Source of the DNA: Xiphophorus maculatus
Lineage: Eukaryota > Chordata > Actinopteri > Cyprinodontiformes > Poeciliidae
Length of the DNA stretch: 64,000 nucleotides
Direction of reading: 5' to 3'
Assembly (NCBI RefSeq): GCF_002775205.1
Contig: NC_036443.1
Coordinates: forward strand, 14,705,373 to 14,769,372
Made by a program: the position numbers and the translations under genes. This document shows, piece by piece, positions 1 to 13,500 of the stretch (position 1 is the first letter of the stretch; every line of letters begins with the position of its first letter). The notes under the pieces were generated by a model, which saw only the letters and a program-made list of their open reading frames with translations, had not been told where the DNA came from and did not search any database.

Positions 1-1428
1 AGGGGTTTTGCTGGTCTGAGTGCCTTCCAGGTGTATACTAGATAAACATGATTAGAATTGAGCCTTTGTTTGTTTAAACGGCATGCAGTGCATGTGGCCT
101 GACCAGCATAAACACAACAGATTAGGTCAGTGTTGCTCACTCTACTTGTTAATAATAAGCCAAGAAGCCAACTGATTTTTGATTTGAATGAATTATAATA
201 ACTCTGTATTGTGTTAAATAATGTTGATTTTTTTTTTTTAGGTTAAAATTTCTGCAGACAGCAGTTTATCTTTTCATTTTTTTCAGTAAAAGCTTATGGA
301 AGAAATAATTTCTCCCTGACAGATTTCTTCTGCTTTTGCTTTTCTGTCCCTTTCAGTTGTTTCAGGTCATCAAGCAAATCACGACTTGATGATGACAAAT
401 TGTTGTATTGTTGACACGTAATGCTCCCCGTCATTTTTTTTTTCTTTCTTTCTTTTCTGTTGAATGTGGGTGGGTGGGGTCGGGTTGTTAAAAGATAAAG
501 CAAATTTAATTCATGTTACCGTATTTTTATGTACCTTACATTGTACTTTTTTTTGAATAAAAATATAAATAAAAAAATAAAAAATTTAAAAAAAAATCAA
601 GCAAATCACAAAATCACACAAAAATAACTAGAGAAAGTACAAAAACTGTTTTCCGATGTTTATTTTATTTTTATTAGGGAAAAAGCCCCAACACCTGCTA
701 TTGACACTCTGTTTAAACTAGCATTTAAAATGCTGTGAAGGAATTTTATCCCACTCTGCTGTTAGTCAGCCACATAACAGGGCTTTGTAATCCTTTCCAG
801 ACTAATAGATGATTTTTAGATGGGAGGCATAATGTGTTGCTGTTTATGACCCCTCATATTGTTATACGGGTTCTGTTCAAGTAAATAAGTTTATAGACCA
901 GACAGTAAGAGGATCATTTTGGGCCCAGAAATCAACTGGTTGATAAATCAGTTGGCCAATAAATGTATTCTATATTATACATGTATATAATGTAAACAGC
1001 ACTGCCAGAGATGCAATAAGTTTATAACAGGTGTGTGTGTGATCTAATGATCAGACTGCTGATTGCACCCAGTCCACATTGTTAGCAGAACTAGAGGGCC
1101 CCAAAACCGGCATAACACCTGCCCTGCGTGTGGGGGTGTGGGGGGTGCGTGCGTGTGTCTGTGTGTGGGCGTGCGTGTGCGTGTTTTCCAGCCTGTTTTC
1201 AGTAAACTTGTTTTATGACATGTTGGTGCTGCTCAACTTGTTCTTCACGTTTTTTAAAGGACTTAATTAAAGCACTCCCTGCCTGCACCTTAAAAACTGT
1301 TGTCAGTGTTATAAGTAGGAATAATTTTAAATAGGAGATAGCTGTTTATTCTGTGATTTGTACACAATAAAAAAGGATGTTAAGGCGACGGTATGTGCCA
1401 TCAGGTTCAGAGCAACAGGATCACTCAC
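1..1428. other. No recognised gene; AT-rich with a GT-rich tract
   Basis: I see no convincing coding exon. The stretch is AT-rich with several A and T runs (for example 230-240 and 560-600) and a degenerate GT/GC-rich tract at about 1127-1182. If the minus-strand exon at 1429-1564 is real, this stretch would be its first intron and perhaps further exons. The only minus-strand open stretch (about 430-294) is lysine- and serine-rich, has no clear splice sites and resembles no family I know. Confidence 0.5.
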
Positions 1429-1564
1429 CTGTTTTCTTATCGCGGTTCTTCTTGTCCGCCTCGGTCCATTTGAGATGCCAGCCTGTCAGGACAGCCAGGT
1501 ATCTCTTATTCCCGACCCACAAACTTGACTCCAGTCTCAGGTCGGTCTCCATCTGGGTTTTCAT
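1429..1564 (-). CDS. Probable first coding exon of a minus-strand gene (weakly ceramide-kinase-like)
   Basis: Read on the minus strand, an ATG at 1564-1562 sits directly after an in-frame TGA (1567-1565) and opens 45 codons plus one base. It ends at a good donor, AACAG|GTGAGT, at 1428. A second ATG in frame lies at 1552. The peptide contains SSLWVGNKRYLAVLTG followed by HLKWTEADKKNRDKKT. The pattern LWV-x-x-(K/R)-R ... L-x-W resembles the start of the PH-like domain at the N-terminus of ceramide kinase (CERK). That is from memory and weak. Upstream there is an octamer and a CCAAT box at suitable distance, so a genuine 5' end is plausible. Downstream exons would lie left of the window or in its first 1.4 kb and I could not find them. 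It could also be a different PH-domain protein or a chance open frame. Confidence 0.4.
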
Positions 1565-1834
1565 TCACCCGAAAAGTCCGCAAACAACTCTTTCCCGACC
1601 GCCGTTTGCATCCATAACTTTCACCCGTTTGAGAAAACAACAATAGGTCGGTGCCAACAATATGAATTCAGTCGACAATCAAAAAATAGCCCGACTTCTT
1701 TTGTCTGGTGTCACAGATGTCACAGAGTCAGAAAGGTTGTCATCTTCATCTGGATAAAATTCACGCTGAAATGTTGTCGCTACCGCCCGAGAGGTGCCTC
1801 ACCGCTCCCTTCCCTCATGGCACCTGCAGCTGCT

Positions 1835-1857
1835 ATTTGCATAAAGCTGCTGATTGG
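1835..1857 (-). promoter_or_regulatory. Octamer plus CCAAT box upstream of minus-strand exon
   Basis: On the minus strand CCAAT (1857-1853) is followed 10 bases later by the perfect octamer ATGCAAAT (1842-1835). This is about 270 bp upstream of the ATG at 1564. The pairing is typical of RNA polymerase II promoters. No clear TATA box is seen between it and the ATG. Which gene it drives is inferred from position only. Confidence 0.4.
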
Positions 1858-2174
1858 ATAGAAGTTTACCTGAGGGACCGTGTCGCTGCAGGTTGAGCGT
1901 TTGGAAAATTTTATTTACTTGTTTATCAGGCCTAAGCATGCTAAGAAAAATGTAATTACTAATTACATGACTGCAATAACGGAAAGTATGTTGTGAATAC
2001 CAAGTCATTTGAGCCTATATGATCTCACATCTCATTTCGACAGTCAGCAAACCTTCAAACTGCAGAGTAAAAATGGTCTCATGATGTGCATCTGATGCCA
2101 CACACGTGCGTAATTTTACCCTTTTAAGGATGACATAAATATGTGGTTGTCCTAATTTATTTCTTATAAGAGGC

Positions 2175-2264
2175 AAAATTGTAAATATATATATATATAT
2201 ATATTTACAATTTTGTAAATATATATATATATATATATTTACAATTTTGTAAATATACAAAATT

Positions 2265-2270
<6 letters not shown>
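2175..2270. repeat. Tandem palindromic AT repeats
   Basis: A perfect 40-bp palindrome covers 2175-2214: AAAATTGTAAAT, an AT run, then ATTTACAATTTT. A second, near-identical unit overlaps it and ends at about 2250, and a third partial unit reaches 2270. The sequence can extrude as a cruciform. It leads straight into the (TA)n and (TG)n tracts that follow. Confidence 0.8.

Positions 2271-2348
<78 letters not shown>
2271..2348. repeat. Compound (TA)n(TG)n microsatellite
   Basis: An alternating TA tract (about 2270-2296) passes directly into an uninterrupted TG tract (about 2297-2347). Confidence 0.9.
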
Positions 2349-2350
<2 letters not shown>

Positions 2351-2383
2351 GTACTGTATATGTACTGTATATATATATATATA

Positions 2384-2768
2384 CAGTACAGACCAAAAGT
2401 TTGGACACACCTTTCTAATTCAATGGGTTTTCTTTATTTTCATGACTATTTATAAGGCAAGAAATCCCACTTATTAACCTGACAGGACACACCTATGAAG
2501 TGAAAACCATTTCAGGTGACGACCTCTTGAAGCTCATCAAGAAAATGCAGAGTGTGTGCAAAGCAGTAATCACAACAAAAGGTTGCTACTTTGAAGAAAC
2601 TAGAATATAAGGGCTATTTTCACTTATTTTACACTTTTTTGTTTAGTGCATATTTCCACATGTGTTATTTATAGTTTTGATGCCTTCAGTGTGAATCTAC
2701 AATGTCAATAGTCATGAAAATAAAGGAAACTCATTGAATTAAAAGGTGTGTCCAAACTTTTGGTCTGT

Positions 2769-2772
<4 letters not shown>
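2384..2772 (+). mobile_element. Short Tc1/mariner element, internally deleted (389 bp)
   Basis: The element has inverted ends CAGTACAGACCAAAAGTTTG (from 2384) and its mirror ending at 2772, CAATACAGACCAAAAGTTTG on the other strand. It is flanked by TA on both sides (2382-2383, 2773-2774), the Tc1/mariner target duplication. Inside, about 2495-2610 on the plus strand reads as the last ~40 residues of a Tc1 transposase: LLKLIKKM, VCKAVITTKG, then CYFEETRI and a stop. The catalytic core is absent, so the copy is non-autonomous. The right side runs into another (TA)n tract (2774-2806). I recognise this as a very common fish repeat, from memory. Confidence 0.88.
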
Positions 2773-2806
<34 letters not shown>

Positions 2807-2807
<1 letters not shown>

Positions 2808-3896
2808 AAATAATAACTAAATAATGTTTTCTTTAACTTTATTGTTATGCTTCTTGAATGTTTCAGTTATGTTCAAATTTACTTTTGATATGTTTGAAAT
2901 GCCTGAAATGGGCTGTGTCTTCCTGTCTGCTTTTAGCTATTGTATAGAACAGAAGCTCCCAAAGTTGGTAGGATCCCAAATTGACAGGTTGTTCTCTTGT
3001 GCTCCTGTTCAGATTAAAGAAATAACAAAAATGATGAGAACAATAGCAGTCATAGTAAAAATCCTACAAATGATTGAAACAACTATTGAGGACTGATGCT
3101 GTATGTTGAAAATGTTGCCAACCTTTTGTGTTGACTTATTGCAAATAGTCGGGTCACAAGTCTCTTTCACTGTTATTTGTAGGGTCAGGAGTTTGGAATC
3201 ACCTGGTAAAAAACATTTCATCCCCATGAGAAAATGTTTTTTTATGTTATATTCATGGAAGTACACACTTCTCATTGATCTGCTTTTAGACTACAGATGT
3301 TTAATGTTATTAGTTTGGATGTATAAAGAAAAGGGTAAAAAAAAAAAAAAAGTATTATAATCTGACATTTCAAACTGCCGATCAGGAGAAAACTATGATG
3401 CTACATGACATTCCATTATATTTATTCTTATTCTGTTGTCTACGTTCAGTTAAAACTAAATATTTGTAGTTAATGTATGATGGGAAAGAATACCAATTCT
3501 GTAAAGTAAAATAATGTTGTCTATTCTCCTATAGACTCTCGTCTTAAATATTTGTAGTTTGTAATATTTCTGATCGTTTTTGTCTTTGTGTTTACTTTTA
3601 GACAAATTAGAGAGGTAATCATGGAAATCTACAAAGTTACCTCGCCACAAATTGTTGGTATTTGTCACAATAAAATAAAAGTGCATCAAAGGCTTTTATT
3701 GTGAAGTCGTGACACATTTTCACCGGAAAGGTGTTTACGTGTTTCCTCCTTCGTTTCATGCTAGCTGTTTGATTCAGTTAGCAAGTGCGCCGGGTCTTTT
3801 AAATTCTCTCGTGTACTTTGTTATTAAACGGTTATTGGAACTAGTGTAAATCAAAAACTTTTTTTTCGGAAGTTTTATTAAAATTCAAACAACAAA
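2807..3896 (+). promoter_or_regulatory. Upstream region of naa10 with an ETS-type site
   Basis: The first 900 bases are AT-rich and carry no gene I can support. The last 200 bases change character, become CpG-bearing, and hold ACCGGAAAG (3722-3730), close to the ETS/GABP consensus typical of housekeeping promoters. No TATA box is evident. The naa10 start codon follows at 3897. The transcription start is inferred to lie roughly between 3730 and 3890. Confidence 0.45.
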
Positions 3897-5719
<1,823 letters not shown>

Positions 5720-5875
5720 CGCCGCAGTTCTTGACATTTTTTAAAGCACCCATTTTTATCACAATTTGCAGCTGTTTCTGACTTTGAAGGCTGGCTATCT
5801 TGACTATCAAAGCTGCATCTCTTTATTTTTTTTTCTCTGCTGTTATGAACAGAGTTGAGTCAATGTGTTGTTCAA

Positions 5876-5881
5876 ATTAAA
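5876..5881 (+). terminator. Poly(A) signal ATTAAA for naa10
   Basis: ATTAAA lies 157 bases after the naa10 stop codon, in a T-rich 3' UTR. This common variant hexamer would give a short 3' UTR. No canonical AATAAA lies closer to the stop. Confidence 0.55.
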
Positions 5882-5899
5882 CTAAACTTATTGGACGAA

Positions 5900-8800
5900 G
5901 CATTATTGAGTGATGATTTCTTAAAAGTCCGAAATATCTGTAATTCAAAATGACCGTTGGTCTCTTAATTTGTTGGAAAATAACGCAGTAAATTTTACAG
6001 AAATTTTCTTTATTATTTGGCATTTTCCCTATTGTTGAAAGAGAAATAGCTTTTTTTATTCCACAAATACACAGTTTAACACAACAAAAAATGTTCAGTG
6101 GGTGCAGTGCTCCTTTTTTAATCGGATCATCGATCAGAATAAACTTGACTGTGTAAAAGCAGAGCGGTGTCGAATTGTGAATTTATTATAGAAAACAAGG
6201 TATGTCACATTCTCTTATAAGTTCCCTATTGTGGCATCAAGAATAAATTTGAGCTCACTGCAAGTGTCTGTGCATGCAGTAAACCATTCATGCTTTGCAA
6301 CTGCAGGTGGTTTTAGTATGAGTTAGAACTGCACACTGAAACTAGTTACCTCTACTCAAAAGGTGTACAAACCAAAACAGATGCAATATAACAAAGTATG
6401 TTTAAAAGGTGTTTCATTTTGATACTCAAAAGGTTGTATTATGCTGTGGATTTGTTTTGCTTATTAAGAGATTGAGCACATCAACAATACATTTCAAATA
6501 CAAAGTTGATTTTAGAATATATTTTATTGCCAGATGTACGCAATTAAAAATGGATCCTAAGCCGGAGCAAAGCGTCAAACTTGGAGTCCTGGGGAAGTAA
6601 AAAACAAGACACATGAGCAGTTGGTAATGATTCAGATTGAAGGTTTGACACATTTAAAACCCTCATTGTTTGAGGACCAGCAGTGGACACTCTTCCTTCT
6701 TCTCGTCAACTTTTCTTTCTCTTGCTGAGAAAAAGCATCCCCACAGCCTCATATTGTTGTGGTAGTTATAGTTATGTCTAGATTATTTGTTGAAAGTCTG
6801 ATATCAGTAACCCTTTACAAAACAAATATTTGCTACGTTCTCCAAAAGTCAAATAAAATAAAAGTCTGTTAGGCTAGGGTCAAAAAGGATGTTTTAGCAA
6901 GCCGTTGTATTATGCATGTTTCTGGAGTGTTAAAAGCTGGAGTACCTTGAGTACACTCTGACAGAGGAGCAAGAAGCACATGCAAATTATTCATAAAAAG
7001 GTCTGCAGAGCGGTGATTTTACCGGGACACTTTTTAAATGAGGCAACTTTTGAGAGCAGGAAAAGCATGGGTTAAGAAATCTGAGTAAATTAATTTTGGT
7101 GACTCCTAGTGGTAGCATTATGGGGGGAAAAAATTCATTGTCTCCTCAACAAATCCCACAAAGATTAATTGGATAGCTGTCAGGTTTGACAATAGAAAAA
7201 TGTAATCACTCTAAATATATGCAACTCTTCCTAAACACAGATAGGCTTATTAATTCTACAACCAAACTCTGTCTTAGTTCACAGCAGGGCTAAAACCTGC
7301 AGCAACATGTCTGTTTGTAAGCTAAAAAAAGACTACTCATTAAATCACAAATAGAGATGAGAACTTTAAAATGTCTTTTGTCACACTGACCAGAAAGTGT
7401 CTGTTCAGGGGAATTTTAATGTGCTTGCGCAACACCATCCAACTGTGAGTGTTTGAGGAAGGAAACGGCTAAAAGAGAGGTATGTGACAGAGACATGTAG
7501 CTGTTTTACAGAAATCATAAAATCTTCAGCTATATATAAATATATGAAAATTGGAGCAATCCCTCTCTTAAAAACAGGAAACAGAATGTTTTCTTGTCTA
7601 AAAATAAAAAAGACAATTTCTCAAAAGGATGTGCTGTTAGCTCAAGGTAGGAATAAACAGCCAAAGAGACAGCAGTTGCTTTTTTTGTATGCAAGAAACT
7701 TGTTTTCGTTCACACCACATTTCACTTAAGTGTCCTCTATCAGTACAGACCATCTGCTATTGTCAACACATCAGTGCTCTACCTTGAGTGTGTGCTGCTT
7801 GCAGGATGTCATGACAAAAAACTAAGAGAACAACCTGACCAGGGACATGGAAGACAGGACAAAAACACTTCTCAATCCTTGCAAAAATATGTGCAGACCT
7901 CAACAATGCTGGTCAGAACTGGAGCAGACATTACAAAGTCCATCTGTCTTCTGCCAAAATTTTAGTGGCTCAAATTTCACCCATTTGACTCTGTGGTGAA
8001 TTTAATTTAAGTTGTTCTGTAAGGCGCTCGTTTGCTGCTTCCCCAGCCTACTGCACTTGTCTGACTTTCTCTTTACCGGACCAATCATCACTTTATGGGC
8101 TCAAACCTCAGTGAGAAATTGCACTCACTGACTGTTAGCGGTTATGCTTTGACACTACACAGTAAGTTTACCATCATCACTCTTGACTTCTGTTTCTGTT
8201 TCATATCTTTTTTTCTATTTCTGTCATGGAAATTAATATATCTAACATAATATACATGCCTGAATATAATTAAAAGGAGAAGTTGATCTATGGTTTCTTC
8301 ATCTGATATCTTGTGGGAAAAAAATAACTAAATATTTTAACCCTTGTGCAGAGAACACCCCCTTTTTTTTCCTTTGCTCTTTTTTTTTAATTATTATTAT
8401 TTTTATTTTCTTTTATTCATCTTACCTGAACCCCAAACCTGACTGCATCCAGTCACTGACACCACACCTCTGAGGAGGGACTAATCAATGGCAACAGCTG
8501 GAGTGTGATTGGAGCCTTAAGCGCTCAAGAAGGCAACATGAAAAAGAAAGAGAGGAAGGGCTTGGCACAAAAAGGTTGTCTTTTCTTTGCTTGACACACT
8601 TGCACAATCACACGAGGATGCTTCAAGCTGCATGTGTGAGCGAGATGAAGGCTGGGTGAGAAAGAGAGCGCTGCACAACAGCAAGTGTGTCTATGTGAGA
8701 AAGGGAGAGAAAGAGTCACAGAGATACAAGTTCTGCTCCACCCACAAGCATCCAAGTCCAAATTGCGGGGGAGGTGAAACCGTTCAGAGTTTACTGTGCT

Positions 8801-10337
8801 GCTAAGTGGCATTATTTAGTTGTTTGAGTAAGGAGAAGGGGCTTGTCAACACATCTCTTACCGGTAATGAATCTTGTTTTCTTCCTTTTTCTATTTGACC
8901 GTTTGTTAATCTTCTTTTGATCAAATGAAAATAGACTATGTTGAATTCTCATGGGAAGCGCATGGCTATCTATGGTTTTTATTGGCAGCAAATACAGCCT
9001 TCGGGCTGTTATCGCTTTATAACCCTGTCAGATTTCATGTTGTTACCTGTGAAACGTCAGTGGCAAAATAGGACACACAGCTATTTTAACAAGCTCTAAG
9101 CTATACTTGCTGCAAGATTGAAACTACATCGGTGGTGGTGACAGCACAAAGTTGTTAATTGCACAGCTAAAAAATGAACTTATAAATGTGGAAAGGGTGA
9201 CGCATGTCATAAAATAATAAAATGAGGCATTCCTCCTGTGGACTGGGAGCTTTTGGCTGTGCTTTTGTCACTCTGGCAGGTCAGTTGGTAACTGTCGATG
9301 AAAAAGAAAACCCAGGCTTTAGCTAAAAGAGAGCTGATGAGCGTTTGATTTTTAAAAGTGGCCAAAAAAAGGGGAAGTTTAATAGTGCAGAGAGAAATGT
9401 GGTGCTGATCATGTATAAAGTTTTTATGACCCAGCAAGAAAAAAAAAACCCTTGTTCTTCCTCTTTCTGCTGTGCACTTTGTTACACTAATGAAACAAAC
9501 AAAAAAATAAAAAATAAATAAAAAGTGCTGGCTTGTAGGTTGATTGTGAAATACCACATGCTTAAAGAAATATTTTGTTTTTATTTATTTGTCACATCCT
9601 TATGAAAGAAGGTCAAAAGGTATCGCTTCTGGTTTTCCTTTTTTTTTTTCTGGATTTAAATGTCCCAATCCAACATGTCTTGCCAAACCTTATGATACAA
9701 ACTCCCTGTGATGATTCAGTTATTCAAGTAAAGAGTCAAACCTTGTGGGATGTTTAGTGACTGCATCAGTAAAGTTTAGCGTCGTTGCTCGACCACCTGC
9801 CGTCTTTGAAGCACACATCCCCTCAGAGTTTTCTGCCTCATGGTTCAGCCTATTTTTAGGATAAAGCTAAGATGCAGTCGGAGCTTTTTTTTTTTTTTTT
9901 TTTTTTTGCACCTTCTGCAAAAGCCCCGCAGTGCAAACTGCAGGGTCTGGTGTGTGCAGGGCAACACTTGTGCCCAAGTGCTGCTTTTCAGGCGTTTGCC
10001 CGCTCAGAAAAAGCATGGTAGAGGGCCTCCAGTTTGAGGGAGATGTGTTACAGTGAGATGAACGTGCTAACTTGATTTCTCTTCTCGCTTAAAGCGACAG
10101 GAAGAAGCTGGTTTTGGTCGCTGGAGAAACGGGGGGGCGTGAAATCTTCTGGGAAAAAAAAAAAAGTGTGATTGGTACAGCAACGCGGCATAGCTTTTGG
10201 CTGCTGCAGTGTGTCCAGTTAAATACAAGGAGCAGTTTTTTTTTTGTTGTTGCCATTTTGAAGTGAACACGGCTAATGGGTTGTTTCTGTCGTGACTTTT
10301 TCTTTACTTGACAGAATTCCACCCTGTTGGAGGAGCA
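5900..10337 (+). other. naa10-arhgap4 interval; possible arhgap4 upstream exon or promoter
   Basis: No protein-coding exon is supported here. 5900-8340 is AT-rich and featureless to my eye. 8340-8420 is a T-rich, low-complexity stretch. 8440-8880 is more GC-rich. It holds a CCAAT in inverted orientation (GTGATTGGAGCC, about 8505-8516), a RUNX-like ACCACA near 8461, CAGCTG near 8495 and a purine-rich GAGGAAGGG near 8552. It ends with a possible donor, ACCG|GTAATG, near 8865. Just before the arhgap4 ATG, TTTACTTGACAG|AATTCC looks like an acceptor, so a non-coding first exon upstream is likely. Linking it to 8440-8865 is inference. T23 lies near 9885-9907. Confidence 0.35.
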
Positions 10338-10537
10338 ATGACTTCTGCTAAGCTTCGAAAGGAGAGGGTGGGAGTGGTGGACTATGACACACAGATAAAA
10401 GGTAAAAGTACTCATATAAGTAATTTTCACACCTATCACGCCTCTTCCTGAATATGACCAGTATTTCGTGGGGAAACATTGCTGCAACTCTTTCAGAATG
10501 AGTCACTCGTTCGTTTTGTTTGTGAGCCTGTGTGGTT

Positions 10538-10571
<34 letters not shown>

Positions 10572-13500
10572 TCACCTTCCCATGAATATTTCCAGAGATG
10601 CGTTGCCAGCTCCTGGACCAGCTGAAGGTGCTGGACGTGCAGTTGGAGCAGAAGACCCAGCAGCTGCAGGACATGACGGACTACCTGCGGCGACGCGGCG
10701 AGATTGAAAGCGAATATTCACGCTCCCTGGAAAAACTGGCGGAAAGGTTCACCTTGAGGGTTAAAAGGTAAGCGACCTAGCGAAAGCAGTTAGCGGTTCA
10801 TTAGAGAGAGCACCACACTGTCTCAAACTCGTTTTCCCCTCTCAGGAAGGAGCCCAGCTCCCACTCCGTCTCCCAGGTCTGGCTGGCTCTGCTGTCTCAG
10901 ACCCGCCAGGAAAGTAAGGACCACAGCGGACTGAGTGAAAGTTGCAGCAACATCCTCATAATGCCAGTCATGCACTGTCTGGATTACACACAGCGTCTGG
11001 CTAAGAAGGTACTGTTGGAATCGGCCCATTTAAGAACCATAGAACTTTTTTTTGTTGTTGTTTGTTTTCTGGCTTACAGCTAATGAATATCCAAAATCTT
11101 TTTTTTAATTTTTTTTTTTTTTATCGAATGAAAAACTGACTTTACTTTGCATTTAAGGCCAGTTTGCTGAGCAGTTAAATAAATTGATATCTTGGTCATC
11201 AAAGCAGGTATTTGCACTTCCTGAAAGTGTGAGCGGGTGTTAATTGCTTCTGGAAAATAAAATCAGCATTTCCCCGCAGCTTGTCTGCAGAGAGAAATGT
11301 AGTTGCAGAGCTGTTTTACTTGGATGAGAAGACGCACCAGATCAACACAAGAAAATGAACTGTTTACCAAATCCTCAAAATCCCCAGAAGTTTAATAATC
11401 TGCAGTTATCCATGCTGCTTGAACACATATTTCTACCACACTTTTTTTTTTCCTACAGCTAATTTTTCCATTAATATGCTTGGATTCCGCTAGACGGCTT
11501 CATTAAACACTGACCGTAGAGGGTAGTAATGTCTGTTTGCTGGACAACTGTCAGGTTAGCAGACTTTGCCTAAGATTGAGTTGTCCAGAACATTAAAGGA
11601 TTAAAATATATTTTTCTGTTTTTTATTGCTTGATGTTTAGCTTTTATTTCTGGTAAGTTATAATTATTACAATTAACAACTTCAAATATATCAGTATGTC
11701 TGTAATAAACATTTTTAAAATTGATTTACTAAAGTTAACATTTTGATTATGGTACAATTCATTGAAATAAACTGTACCTCCCCGTTGTAGTTGTGTCAAA
11801 ATTCACAGATTTTAAGGCTTGCTTTCGTTCCCCTGTTTTGGTGTCAACTGTGATGTTTTGTCTCCATATTATGTTTTCAGAGTAAAGACCTTTGTACTCA
11901 GCTGCAAGACGGACTACTCAAGGTTACCACAGAGCTGCAGACGGTAAGAAAGAACCCAACCACTTAAAACGGTTTCTGTTCCTAAACACAGGAGAGAGAA
12001 AAACAAAGTACTTGCTTGTGCCTCTGTGCAGGCATGGCGGACTTACCACCAGTACCACTCAGAGTTTGTTTGTGCAGAGGGGAAGCTGAGAGAGGCCGAG
12101 AAACAGGAGGAAAAGCAAAAGCAGAGTGCGGCTAAGAAACTGGAGCGGTTGATAGAAAAAGTAAACGAAAATGGTTCCTGTAAATCACGCATTCTGTTGA
12201 TGTGGCTCCCCGAATTCTTATGTGAAACGATTGTGTTGCGTAGAGGCAAATTAAAGTCCAGGAGATACAGCTGAAGTGCAGCAAGGCCAGGAACGACTAC
12301 CTCCTCAACCTGTCTGCAGCCAACTCTTCCATGAACAAATACTACCTTCAGGACATCACCACGCTCATAGATGTAAGAGCTTCATTTTACACCTTCGTCT
12401 TCAGGTATAGTCCCATCTGCAGCTCATTTAGCCTCTTTCCCACAGTGTGCAGATGTGGGTTACCACTTCTCTTTGGGTCGGGTGATGAAGGCCTACCTGT
12501 CCAGACAGTTGTGGGCCCAGCAGAACCTGAACACGGGACTGCAGCAGCTTGAGGAGGCCGTGGCCGGACTGGACCAGAGCCGAGACAGAGACGCCCTCCT
12601 GCGGGACCACGACAACACCTTCTCCATGCCCCTCCGCTTCCCCTACCAGCCCCACGAAGAAGACCAGGTGGGCTTTTTCGAGCCCGTTTTTAGTCTGCTA
12701 CTTTTAAGTGGCAGAGATGATTGAAGACTTTTTCGCATCTTGCAGATTTCTGAAGTTAGTGCAGAGTGCGAAATGAGGTGTGAAATGGAGACCCGATTCA
12801 AGCAGATACAGGCTCGGCTGAAAACTGTGACTGAAGAAACGGAAGAGGTAAAGATCATGTCACAAAACTTAGCATCTTAGTTTAACACATCAATATGTAC
12901 TTAATGAAAGGATCTGGATACGTATTGGAAGAATAATTCAAAAGTCCTTATAGTCCTGTTTCCCTGGACTGTCTTTCTGGAAGTGATCGTTTCAAATAAC
13001 CAAGAACAGAACAGAGTTAAAGATCATCAGTCCAATTTATTAAAGCCAAATAAGTCATAGTAATGTATAGAAACAACAGAGAAATAGTTTACCATGTCAG
13101 CACTGGACTGCTGCCATGAGTCCTTAAACCGTTTTACTTTTTGGCACGGTATGAACAGAAAGTGGCTCAAAATTCCCAAAGCAAGGTGTCGAAACCGGCA
13201 TGTTTCAACATGATCAATGGATCAGTGGAGCGCAGTGTTGGTTCTATCAACACACTGCAGGCGACCTTTGAAGGCAGTTGGTTGCACTGAACTTTATGTA
13301 GGAGTTGAATAATTTCCCTGTTTACTTCTACTTCACAATTGCATGCCATGTTGTGCTGCTTTTTCACGTAAAATTCCTCTAAGTCTCATTGAAGTTTGCT
13401 AAAGCCCATGTATTTGCTAGAGAAGTGAAAGAAAATCTTTGCTTGCTAATTTCAGAAAGCTGCGATGTAGTTTATTGATAGTTTTGTGTATTTAAAGACC

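Noticed and set aside
9207..9557. 116-codon minus-strand frame with hydrophobic stretches
   Set aside because: Low-complexity Phe/Lys composition from T- and A-runs, no splice context and no family resemblance.
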